Shown: piece after piece, positions 36,901-49,500 of the stretch
How the letters are laid out: each line of letters opens with the position of its first letter
Numbering within the stretch: the first letter of the stretch is position 1
Assembly: GCA_013350335.1 (NCBI GenBank)
Contig: CM023540.1
Coordinates: 50,946,552 to 51,010,551 of the forward strand
Direction: 5' to 3'
DNA length: 64,000 nt
Source of the DNA: Chimonanthus salicifolius
Taxonomy: Eukaryota; Streptophyta; Magnoliopsida; Laurales; Calycanthaceae
The notes under the pieces: generated by a model
What the model was told of the DNA's origin: nothing
What the model saw: only the letters and a program-made list of their open reading frames with translations
Database searches by the model: none
Position numbers and translations under genes: made by a program

Positions 36901-39900
36901 TGATATGATGAAGTTTATTGGCTTACCAGATGTAAATATAAAAAGAAGAAGAGTTCTATGTTATTCTATTGAAATAGCATTTTAGTGAAATGTGGGCTCC
37001 CAAAGTAAATTGGCTACAAACTAAAAAGACACCTACCATACAATTCCTAAGATAAGAAGATGGCACTGTCCATTGGTCAATCAACAACCCATTTGATGAA
37101 CTCTATGATCATTTCACTATCTTAAAAAAAAAAAAAAAAAAAACTCGAAATGATTCCCAATACTGCGAGCTGAATCTCTTATGATGTGAAGAACAAACCC
37201 ATTCCACCATTGTCTGATTTTGACAGATCTGGGAAGGGCAGAGGAAGGGCGGAAGGGCCAAGGAGGGGGGGCGAAACTGTTTTGACAGGTCTGTATGGTG
37301 TTGGGTTCAGGTTTGGGATGAGGAAGACTGTATGGTGGTGTGATAAGTGGGCTGAATGGAGGGAAGAAGATGGTGGGTGAAGGACTGAACTTGGGTTTGG
37401 GCGAATAGAAGAAGAGGGAAAGGGGGTGAAGATGGGAGATGGACAGAGCCTTTTGGTCATAGACGGCAGGGGAAAGGATTGGTTTTGGGGGTCGCAGAAA
37501 CACAGGGAGGTAATATGGGAGGTGGCAACAGGGTTTTGGACGTCTCTGGGAAGGTGGTGAAAGGGCAGGGATGGGTAGAGAAGGTTATGGTGATGGATAG
37601 AGGAGAAGAAAATGAAAAAGAGAGAAAAGAGAGAGAAAAGAGAGAGAGAGGAGAAATTCTTACCGTACTTCCGATTGTCTCATTCCTTCAATCTTTCCTC
37701 TCCTTCTCCTTTCTTCTGTCTTCATTTCCACTTCTTTAGGTTCGATTGATCTTTCCTCTCGGTTAGGGTTAGCAGCCCCTTTTTAACAAAAAAACGAAAC
37801 CACACTTGTCGGTTGTAAAAAAAAAAATGCTGTGTCCTGTGCGTGTCCGAGTAACGTATCGGGGCGTATCAATATTTTAAAAAAATATTTAATTAATTGG
37901 GTGCGTATCCGACACGCATATGAGCCGTATCCGTGTCGTATACGCATCCGACATGGATACTCGAAGGGTTTCAAAGTATCTGTGCTCCATAGGCCAATTT
38001 TGATGCCAAAGGAGTCATGGTCATTGCAAAGTCTTCTTTCTTGACGTCTCTCTGCATATCTTGGTCTTTGGCTGTGTTGATAGTACAGTTTGTCAAAATC
38101 TTCTTCTTATGATTCATGAAATACTCTTCAAGAGGATTTGGACCTGACTGAAGGTGAACTTCAGTGCTCAGGAGTCCTTTGTTGCAATCTGGCAACTTCT
38201 CGGGTGAGGTCGTTAATCATCTCTAGCATTTGATCTTTCCAGGACTCATCCCAATTGTCATTTCCTGAATGCTTGAATGCTGACCAGGTTCAGATTTGAC
38301 TTCGTCCTCATTTTGGTCTCGTTAGTTACGCCAAGTGTAGCCTCCCGCCATTGACATATGAGGTACGATTCATCGGTTTCCAACAAGTAAAGATCCTTGC
38401 TACAAAAACAACACCGTCTTCAAATAGAAAAGTAGAATGCAATTGAAGCAAGATGTGCCGGACAAAGGTGTGTTAGGAACAAGGCTTTAATTACCAATTG
38501 ATGAAGGCTAAGGTAGTGTAAAAACCTTCATTAGACTTCAACGAAGAAATGGTCCAAACGACCTTTCATTCGTAGTGGTTTCCGACCAAAGATATCGCCT
38601 GGCAATCTTTGGTAAAAACTTGTTTGTACTTGAGTCTGGCTTGATTAAGATGAATTAAACCCAAAAAGTGCAATGCAAACTCAAGTGATTAATCAAATAA
38701 CTTCAAAGCATAGAAAGTAAAAAATTGCAATGGGGTTCAATTCAACTCAAGAAACACATGATTCAATGACTAAACAAAAGCTTACAATTCAAGTACTTCA
38801 CAAGTTCTTTCCTTCTGCCAACTTGTGACAACTCTACCCATCACAATATTGTCTGCTTTGGGCCCTACGGGCCCTCACTGTTTTGCTTTGGGCCCTGGCC
38901 CACTTGGCCAAGCCCAAAAGGCCTTGTGCTAGAAGGAGGAAGGCTATCATTTATATATCAGGGAATTTCCAATGCAACTAGCAATGTGTGACTTTTTTCT
39001 CCAGACACGCTCCCTATTGTAGACCCCTCTAGGGCGGGGTATTACAATCTACCCCTCTTAAATCCACAGCCGTCCCTGGTTCTACACACAACAACCAAGC
39101 CCACACCTTCAAGTAGAGAGTTGAAGCATTCTCTGATACCATTTGTAACGACCCGTCCCGCTAGCACAATATTGTCCGTTTTGGGCCCACATACACAAGC
39201 CTGCACGATTTTGCTTTGGTGAGCCAACCCATTGTTGCTCCCAAAAGGCCTTTTGCTAGAAGGAGGAAGGCTACCACTTATAGACCAATGAGCTTCCAAT
39301 GCAACTAGCAATGTGAGACTTTTTTCTCCATAAACACGCTCCACATTATAGACCCCCTATGGGGCAGGGTATTACACAACTTGGCTCTCAAATGATTCTT
39401 CACTCAACAATGATCTCCACCAAGCCTATGCCCAACCCTTCTAATAGCCAAAGGGTGGGTGGAAAACAATGAAATGTATTAATTACATTGTGAGAATTTC
39501 CATCACATGCACATCAAAATCAAAGTTCCTCAGAACTAGGTATCTAGATTTCTTCCCATGGTGTTTTCCAATGGGTCTTCTACAATCACCAAGGAGCCAT
39601 GGAGGATTCCCATAAGGTGTTTGGCTTTTCCAAAAAGTATCTTCAAGCACCAAGAAGCCTTCATGAATGCAACCATTCTTCCAAGGAGTCTTTGCATTGG
39701 ACTTGGCACCACCTCATGTTCCAACAAGCCATGATCAATTCCAAGAAGATAGTTGGTTTACCCATGCATAGGAATGAGAATCATGCACGTTGGGGAAGGA
39801 GCCACAACCTAGGGGAACGTCCAAGCCATGCAATGCATGCATGCATGCCATATGGATGGTGAGGTGGATTTGATAACAAGTGATAAGATGACATGTGGAA

Positions 39901-42900
39901 GATGAGGGGGTTAAAAGAAGATGATTTGTATGCCTAGGTGGATACCGATAGTGGAGTGAGTTTGCTGTGCTTACTCCCGTGTCTATCAAACTAATCATAA
40001 AATTCATAGCTATGGCAACAATCTCATCTTCAATTGTCATGTCCTCATCAGTTATTCATTAAAAATTAAAAGATCGGTCTTCTTGTAGAAATAAAACTTA
40101 TAAGCCCAGTTAAAGTGCATCATCTTACAGCTAGACAACGCACAAATGGATTTGGTGTCGTAAGGCATGCTTTTGACTGGTTCGCAGAATGACGGAGTTT
40201 TTGTTGTCAAAATCTCTCTCTCTCTCTCTCTCTTTCTCACTTATTTATTTGTTTTTTCTTGACAAGTTTTATCAAGTAATATGATTTTGAAGTAAACTTA
40301 AAAAAAATGAGTAAATTGCATCTGTCCACCATATATCAACTTGCATCTGTAGCTTTAATCTTACTCTCCTTTTTTACCCACTTTGGAGTCAATGCGTGGT
40401 TTTATTTTTGAGTTGCATGAAACATGATTTTCTACTAAACTTTCTAATTGTACTTTGGTATAAAAAATATATAAGGAATGTATTGGAATTTTCTTCTAAT
40501 CTTATTGTTAAACCACAAAGTCTTGCATCCATTGATGTATAAAAATAAATCTTTTAATACACCCTAGTAGTGTTTGTTTCTTTAAAAAAGAAGAATGAGG
40601 CTCATGTTATTATTCTTAAACTTCGTTAAAAATTGAGAAACTAAATTAGCTTCCATACTGGTTTATGGTAAACTCAAATTGAACTATGGTATACAAAGCA
40701 CATGGATATGCATCTATATGTATGCATGCATATTCGAAATTTGACATCATGACATTTTGGTTTTAAGTGTTAATAAAAGGCAAAATGCTAATTGAAAGAA
40801 GAATTGAATGGTGGTTATTTTTCTTTAAATGGAATGAGATCAATATTCAACAGTTTGATATTTTTCAGGAACCGTTCTATTCCCACAAGCCACTCTTCCC
40901 CTTAGAGTTATTCAAGCTAGATTTAAAGCTTCTGTGAAAAGAGCTATGAGCCGGGCTGATGCTCCGTCAATCATTGGTGTGGTATGTAGGTCCTTTTGTA
41001 GCTTGTCCCCTGCTTTGGTTTTAATTTTAGAAGTGCTTACTTTCCTTTCAAATTCACACAACAGTCGAGAACTTGGTTCAGGTTCGTGTTTGTAGGTGCC
41101 CTAATGATGCAAAGCTTACTTTTGCAACAATTGGGACAACTGCAGAGGTAGGGCTCTAGATCTTTTCGACATTTATCGTCCTATTGTGAACTTTCAATTT
41201 GTTCATTGAATTTCTTCCCAATCCTTCAGAACAACGTTACCAAATATAGGTAATCCTTGACATACTTTCCACTTCCAATGTTAATTCTGAGATCCATACC
41301 ACAGTGTATTAATTTATCTTTTTTTTTTTTTTTTGAGCAGTAACAAAGGTAATTTAATTAATAGAAGAAGAGGGTACATGTACAACAAAATAAAAAGGTC
41401 TAACAGTGATAGACCTAATGGAAAATAAAACAAGAAGAACAAAAATACAATCAGAAGATACAAATAAAAAACTAGAACAAGCAACCCCGTCACTTTATCA
41501 AACAGAGAAAATGTAAGTTGTCACTTTTTCAGAAAAGAATAATATGTGAGTTGTCACAGAGAAGACTATTTCTTTTTGCAATTCAGAGAAACATATCTCT
41601 AGTATGATTATGATACGAATTGGTGCTAAATGAAAGAACAAAAACCTTTGAATTAGTTATGCGTATTTCTTGCAGTACCATCCTTTTGAATAAGTTAGGA
41701 AACCTTGTTGGCCGTGTTGCATGGTGATGGATATGGTTGAAATTTGATATGGTGCGTGGTAAATCCCTGAGCATATAATTCATGAAATTGGCATGATCTT
41801 TAAATTTAAATAATATGTAGAAATAACAAGAGTAAAACTGATATATAAACTCAAGTGGAAACAATCTAATTATAGACATTTCAATATTTTAATAAGATTC
41901 TAAGGAAGAATCAAGTGCGATCATGGAAAACAATGTTATGCTAGTTGATGAACTTTGAAGAAATTTCTGACTTATGTTGTTATATTGGCTTTGATCTAGC
42001 ACTTTAGTGAAATATTGAACCTCATGACAGCTCATTTCTGGACCATCTGTTTCGTCCATTCATAAATTGCATGGACTTCAGAGTGACATTGTGATCTTTC
42101 TCTACTTGTGCATTTTCATTTAAAAACTCATAATAGCATTTTGATGACTTTTATTTTACTCTTTCAGATTCAGCAATACCGGCAGTTGGATGATGGTTCA
42201 CTAGATATTGTTGCTCATGGTCGACAACGATTTCATTTGCGACGCCGTTGGGTGGACATGGAAGGAGCAGTGAGTCTAGTTTTGTAGTTATGCATGTAGA
42301 TTTTTCTTTATTTCAGTTTGACATGATTAGACTAATGGAGATTCTGCCCCATTTTGTCAGCCATGGGCAGAGGTCGAGCTGGTCCGGGAAGACTTACCTC
42401 TTAGGACACCAAAGGATGCATTTGGACAATTGGCTTCAGTCACCGATTTCCAGAACCGTAGTAACTCAAATACTGCTGCTTCTGCTGTGTCTTGTATCAG
42501 ATGGAATAATTACGAGGATGAGGAAAATGATTGGGGGTGTTTGTCTAATGCAAGCACCGAAAGTGATTCCTTAGTGGCTTGCAAAGGACTGCACAGGTTT
42601 TCTATTAGCTCCTGTAATGAATATGGAAGCTCTGATGAATCCACGAGTAGTGATGGTGCATTAATGTGTGGTTTGAGGTGTATGTTGAGATCAGGAGACT
42701 CACGTGAACCTTGTTTCCATGAAAAAATGAATGAGAGTGATGATGGCGTAGGCCTGGACACAGTGAAAGAGCCTGTTCAAGAAACGGAATCTGTCAAAGT
42801 GTGGAAGAAGTATTGGGCTGCAAAAGGGTCAAAATCCTTACGTGGTGCTCCGAGAGCTTTTTGGCCTTGTTGGGTCTACAGAATGTATGATTCTTATTGC

Positions 42901-45900
42901 CTTGCCCAGAGAGTAGCAAGTAAGGAAACTTCCATCTTAACCATTTTAGAGACATAATGTATTCTAGATAAGTGATCAGAGGCTTCCAGGGTGCACTATG
43001 CATCCATCCCTATAGGACCCAATTTGGCCTCAATTGATGGGACTATTGGAAAGGCCTATGCTTCAATAAGGTGCCCCAACATCTTAAACAATTTAAATTA
43101 TTCTTTTAATCGTAAACTTATATGGCCTTTAAAAGCATACCTTGATCGATCCCATGTAGGTGATTTTGGTTGGCACCATATTCAAGCATAGATCTTTCTA
43201 AATGATCCATGTCCACTATCATTAGTGGGCCCAACATAAGAGTGAGCATCATAATACCCTGTGCCTTACTGCATGCGAGAACATCTTATGTGTTCCGAGG
43301 GTTTTAAGCTTTATTGATTATCTTTAAAATTCACCAAGCTGAATCAGTTTAGTGAGTCTGGTCATCAAATTCAATAAGCGAGCTCTTCAAAAAATAAATG
43401 TAATCATAGGAAAACGAAAAGGACACTGTTGTTTTTGATAACAAGGAACACTGTTGTTTTTGATTAACCACTTACGTCATGACAAGTGGACAAGAGGACG
43501 AGCACAATGTCCCTTGTTATGAAGACGCTAGAGTCTCTATCCATTCCCTTAGCCAGATGGACACAGACATAAGAAATGATTAGGTGCAAGAGACCTAACC
43601 ATAATTAAGTCAATGGTGACATTTCTTGTGTACATCTGAAAGTATCACATCAATGTGTACTTTTGCTAATTGAATTTTAAAAGGAGCCATCTAATTGTCT
43701 CTCATCAGTGACTCATGTCTGAGAAAGCTAAACAATGTCGTAAGCCAAAATGTATAGGAGAAGGCCTCTCTCTCACTCTTTATATATATATATGATAATC
43801 CCTTACACCCCTCCTTATGCTGCACTATTCATGAGCCCATCTATGTTGGGCCAAACCATTAATAATGATGATGGCTCCATTGGAAATGTCTAAATTGAAC
43901 TTGTGAACCATAAAAAATCACATCAATTGGACATATGAAGCCATTATTTTCAAAGCCATAAAAAATTAAGGGTTAAAAAGGTTATAAAATTTTGAGGACT
44001 TAAAAACACGACTTGATTGATCAAGTCAAAGATGATTTTTTGTGATCCACAAGATTAAGGTTAGACCTTTCCAATGAATCTATCATCATCAACACAGGTG
44101 GGCTACAAATAGGTGAGCTCACGAAGAGTGCAAGGTAAGAAGTGGTGTTTGGGATCATTGGCTTATATATATATATAACAATTCTCCTCTAAGAACGGTT
44201 GTCATGGGACTTTCATGAAAACTTTGGTTTGTGGAGTCTATAGTAGACCTAATGGATCCACTTCTTCCCTCACAGCCACCTACCTTCCGTAAATTGCGCA
44301 TGTAACCTTTGTGGCACCAATTTGACTTTTAAAGCCCATTGATTTAACCCGATGAATTTCCACATTAGATAAATTTAAATTTTGAGGTCCTTGTAAACAT
44401 GGTTTCTCTTATCCAATCAAGATAAATTTTATAGGCATCTTATAGAAGTCAAGGCCTCTCAAAATCACCCATCCATATGGACCAAAGGGACATTGATGCA
44501 GGAAAAAGGATAGGGTGACCCTAAATGCCTAAATTTGGTTCCCTAAGAATTAAGAGGGATGAAAATAATGCACCCTAAAGCTAAAATGGGCTGAAATTAA
44601 GCAATCCATTAATACTTGCAATTAATTAATATAAATTTATCACAAACAATCATGCAAATATCCTCTAAATCAACGTAAACAAATACATGAAAGATTTAAT
44701 AACAAAGAGGCCATGATTTTTAATGAAATATGCATACTATAGTTTTAAATAATAAAAAGAGGGAGGTTGTGACTACAGAAGGAGGCGAGGGCTATGGAAA
44801 AGGAAACAAAGGGCTTACGGTTTGGGGCTCACAAAAACAATAAGAGGAGTTTGGATGGTAGTGGTGGCAGCAAAGCTGAAGATATGGGAGTGGCGACAAG
44901 CAGGTTTAGGTATAGGAAGGTAGCAGCAGCAAACAGCAGCAAGGGGATGGTTTTAGGGGCTCATGGCAGCAAGGGGATGGGCTTAGGAGTGAAACGGCAA
45001 CAATAGGAGTGGATATTTGGAGGGAGCAATAGCCTAGGATGGGATTTGGGTTGGTGATGACACAAATCTAGGTCAAGGAGAGATGAGCGATGACTGATAG
45101 GGGTATAGTAGGGGGCGGCGAAGACCTTAGAAGGGCCTAAAGGGGGTGGCGAAAAAAAAAGAAGAGGGAAAGAAGGTACAACGACAAGATCTGAAAGGTT
45201 TGGGCTGGTTTTGGTGAAACAACAGCAAATCTGGGTTGTGGAGAGGGTGGCGATGGTTGTATGGATCATGGGGAATGCTCGGAAAGTAGTAGGAAGGGAG
45301 TTGGATGGTATAAGGTTTGATCACGGTTATGGGAGAAAATAGAATAAAGAAAAAAGAAAGAGAAAGAAGAAGATAGAACAAAAGAGATAGGAAGAGAAGA
45401 AGAAGAAACAAAGAAGTAGAAGAGGAATACTTGAAGAAGATGCAGAGAGAAGAAGGAGAAGAAGTTGGCTTCACATCAAACACTCAAGGGGAAATCATCA
45501 CCATGCACATCATGGAGGCTAAGGCTTCAAGTTTCATTTCATTTCCATCATATCCTTTCTCTGCTTCTGGAGTAAGGTTATAAAAACCCTACAACATTAA
45601 GTGGTGGCTGTGCCTGGTTTGGTTGGGCTTGGCTCGAAATTGGGCCCAGGCCCAGCTGGGTTGCTCTGCATCAGGCACCCATTGGCCGTTTGCACCAAAT
45701 TTAGTGAAAATTTATTTTTATGAGAGAGCTCCTATATATATGGATAGTGTTCAAGCTGCACATCCTATAAAGTGCTCTCATAGTGGGAGCTCCATGTAGA
45801 GTGTACTTGAGATCATAGGGTTAAATGGGTTTTTAAGATCTATGTGAGTATATAATGCCTATAAAAAGTAGCTTAATTAAACAACTCTACCCATGTTTTT

Positions 45901-46489
45901 GAAAGACTCGAAAATCAACGATAAATAGGGTGTGATTTTATCAAGTTCGATCCTATGGCTAGAGCCATTCAATCAAGCTAATTATTCATAAGCATTACAT
46001 ACTCGCATAGATCTTTAAACCACCCAACCCTATGATCATAGGTGGGCTCCATATGGAGCTCTCACCACGGGAGCACTTTACAGGGTGTGCCGCTCATCAT
46101 TTTTCTGTATATATTATATGGGATCACCCCTTAGGCATTAGTGCTCAAGTTTTAATTTGAGCACTCCTAGGTCCCACCCACCTAGGCCCACATGGATGGG
46201 TGGGCTTGAAAGTTCTTGTCTTCTATCTGGTATCTTTAGAAAATTGTCTCACTCGGATATGTAAAGCCATGTTTTTTAAGGGTTTGAAAAATCAATTTTA
46301 TCCAATGATGGAAATTCATCGGTTAGATCAATAGGCTGTAAAACACAAACTGGTGTCAAATTGGATAAGAATACCATCCCCTGGGGGTAGGTAAATGTGA
46401 GGGGAGATGGGGTCCATTCGGTCTATTGTGGGCCACACATGGTACTGGTGCTTAAATAATAACTTGAGCATCAATGCCTAGGTGATCCT

Positions 46490-46548
<59 letters not shown>

Positions 46549-49500
46549 TATAGAGAGAGAGAGAGAGAGGCCACACATGGTACTGGTGCTTAAATAATAA
46601 CTTGAGCATCAATGCCTAGGCGATCCTTAATATATATATAAGAGAGAGAGAGAGAGATGATCCCATTCGACATCCAAATCTATTGTTTGTGTTATGCTCG
46701 CGTCGGTTGCTGAATTGTCCTTTGCTTGAGACATTGTTTCTGTCTCGCCTAAGTGCTCTTCTTTGTGGCAGTTATCACTATTTGCCACTCTTTGGAGCCT
46801 TTGGTGGGAAATAAATAATCAGGTGTTCAATGATACTAGTGAGTCCAGTGGGGCCGTTGGGAGAAGGGCGCTCGCTAAGTGTGCTTCTTGGGCTGCTTTT
46901 TTACAGGAATTCAGGAATATTTCTATGTTTGACATTTTGCGCGCATGGAAAGAATTTTTTGATCTTGCCTGAGGCTTGAGCGTTTCATTTCGTTTCCTGT
47001 GATTACTATTTATTGCTGTATCTTTTTTTGTTTCTTTGTATCTGCACTTCTGGTGCCTCTTTATCTATTAATATATGAACCATTTAAAAAAAAATCTATT
47101 ATTTGTGGCACATCCAAATCTATTTAGACACAGAGCAAACGTGTAGAGCATCATGATGCAGATTTGTGCTGACAATATGAGTGATCCATACCATTGATCA
47201 GAAAAGTTTCATTTCAAATACCAAACTTTTGGGCTAAAGAGATCAGATCATGCAATTTTTATTTTGTTTTTTGCCATGATTTGTTAGAACTTGGAATTAT
47301 AAAGCAAGAACGATCCAGATTAAATTGTAGTTTAATGACTTGGATATTTCAGCTGGATGTATCATGTGAGATATTGTCATGTGCACTTTCTATGTACAAC
47401 TGATTGATGCGGAGCAAAGGCCCATGCTATTTCCACCGTTCTGCTATTTTCGTATTCTTAGTATATTATTGGGTTTTAGTTTTAGTTTTTTTAATTTTTT
47501 TTTGATAGGTTTTTTAGTAATTAGTAATGATTTTATTTTTAGTAAGGAGAAAGCTTATATAAATTGTAGCCTCCATGAGGCAAAAACACTGATTTTGATA
47601 AATAAAGTCTGAGATTTTCACAAACCTTGTGCGAGTGATTCCTTTGGGCGTGAAGCCTTGGTGTGAGGCCATTGTTGTGGGACCCACTGGGACCCAACTC
47701 AGGACAAACTAAACTGACTATGCCTATCTTGGCAAGTCAACTGTGTAGGTGTATAATTAGGAGTAGATAAGTTAGACTGATTGTACTTTCCTTTTTGGCC
47801 ACCTTAATTGGTTCTCTCTCTTATTTATACCTGTACCCTCTAAGAGGAAATATATCTCAATACAATTCTGAGAATCATTATTCTCTGATATTCATCCCTT
47901 TTTGTCCTTTCTTTATTTCTTTTCATTATTAGATTCAACAGCCATCCTACCTTCTTCTTCAGGTACTTCTTTCTATCTCTTCTTCTCTTCTTCCGTTCCC
48001 TTCTCTAGGCCACCCCTGCTTTGCTGCAACCCCTTTTGTCCCTCGTGTTGTCACCATCCCCTATAAACCACACCCTGCTGCATAAAACCCCATAGATCCA
48101 TCCTTTACTGTCGCCAGCCCCTCTATTCCCTTTCGCTGTTGTCTCCGCCCCTTTCTTGTGCCTTCTCTATCCCCTATAAACCACACCCTGCTGCATAAAA
48201 CCACCCATAGATCCATCCTTTACTGTACGCCAACCCCTCTATTCCGTTTCTCTGTTGTCGCTGCCCCTTTCTTGTGCCTTCTCAGACTGCTGCAAGCCCC
48301 TCTCCCTTTTCTCCATTCTTTTCGTATGTGCCCCCCATCGTGTTTTACCCTAAGCCAAGCCTTTTCATTAATCCCATGTGTTACCTTTTCATGTAATTCC
48401 ATCCGTATCCCCATGAGTTGCAATTTATTAGTATCGCATTGGCCTAAGTTTCCAACCCACGTGCTATTTAATTCATTTAATTTTGGACCCTTTTTTTGCA
48501 TTCACTTATTAGGTTCTTAATATTTGCATAATTATTTGTGGTACAAGTTATATTGTTTTATTGCTTTATTAATTTAGTTCTTAATTTCAGTCCATTTAGA
48601 TTTAGGGAGCATTATTTTCATCCATTTTAATTTTTTAGGGAAACCACATTAGGCATTTAGGGTCACCCTATTAGTTGTCCTGCATCACTGATATTGCTAG
48701 TTGCACCAGCCAGTACAGCTGGTTCACATATTGGAAAATAAAAAGGGAAGGCAATAGACTTGTATTTGTACTTAGGAGGACTGTACTGGTGAAGGCAGTC
48801 TCTGGTTTTTTTTCTTTTGCTTGAAAGGTATAGTCTCATTTTCATATCCAATAGAGGTGCACAAAGATGCTTATATCTCAAAGACAAAATGAAGGCGCAC
48901 ATTTTAACACTGTTGTATGAGTCTTGCATGTGATTTGATGTCCACTGTGTTGCAGAACTGCGACTAAACTGCGCTTGCAACAAGAACCGTCTACAAGTGA
49001 TATTCAAAACTACCATGGTTTATGAGAGAAACTAATTTTAGGCACAAGGTTGTCCCAAGATGTCCTTTCCTTGTCCTTTCTCTCTTTTACCTCACATGAA
49101 GAAAAGAAAGGGTGGGTTGGTCCACACACCCATTTCTTCTCTCTCCATTTTTATCTTCTTAGCTTCAGTGCGAAGGAGAACCACCGTCGCAGAACCACCA
49201 TTGCAGACGAAAGATGGCTGATGGCTTAGAGCTACCACTTGTGAGGTTTTTTTTTTTTTTTTTTCAGCTATGACTTTTTCTAATTATTCTACATTAAAGG
49301 GTTTCGATTTAGTTTAGGTTTTTTAAAACCGAACTGAATTTGATTAAACATATCGAATCTTCTTTCATGCTGTCTTAAACACATACTAACATGGTTTAAT
49401 ATGATACTTATTTTAAACCATGTTCTACAATTTGAAATCCCAAAATTAGATCTGATTTCATGAAATAAAAAACAAATGAATTTTCATATAAGAAATTAGA

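Larger units (their letters stand above)
22905..40050 (-). mobile_element. Gypsy element A (host of the nested insertions in intron 3)
   Basis: A minus-strand Ty3/gypsy element: 5' LTR 38499-40050, PBS-like ATTGGTAATTAAAGCC just inside (38483-38498), gag, protease, RT, RNase H, integrase, and a 3' LTR whose right part is 23620-23978. Later insertions split it: TRIM2 in the 5' LTR (38824-39376), a hAT element in gag (about 33847-37953), gypsy B before the zinc knuckle (28833-33326) and a family C solo LTR in integrase (24854-26295). Removing these, the coding blocks fall in the right order and strand. In-frame stops and frameshifts make it inactive. The right flank is GTTAT (40051-40055); no matching duplication is seen at the left, consistent with the altered 3' LTR. 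Confidence 0.75.

Noticed and set aside
37117..37503. 128-residue Pro/Phe-rich frame in the hAT element
   Set aside because: CT-rich noncoding DNA upstream of the transposase; low complexity and no family.
42920..42957. Cereblon ending at the TAA after exon 7
   Set aside because: The donor GTAAGG and the in-phase exon 8 with conserved family sequence show that the stop is intronic.
48158..48520. 120-residue frame in intron 7
   Set aside because: It lies in the solo LTR 47405-48687 and its start is part of a 113-bp tandem duplication.
48953..49020. Possible additional cereblon exon after GTGTTGCAG
   Set aside because: The frame required by exon 7 is not needed here: exons 7 and 8 join directly in phase (…QRVAS-MWKQ…), and this stretch has no similarity to the family.
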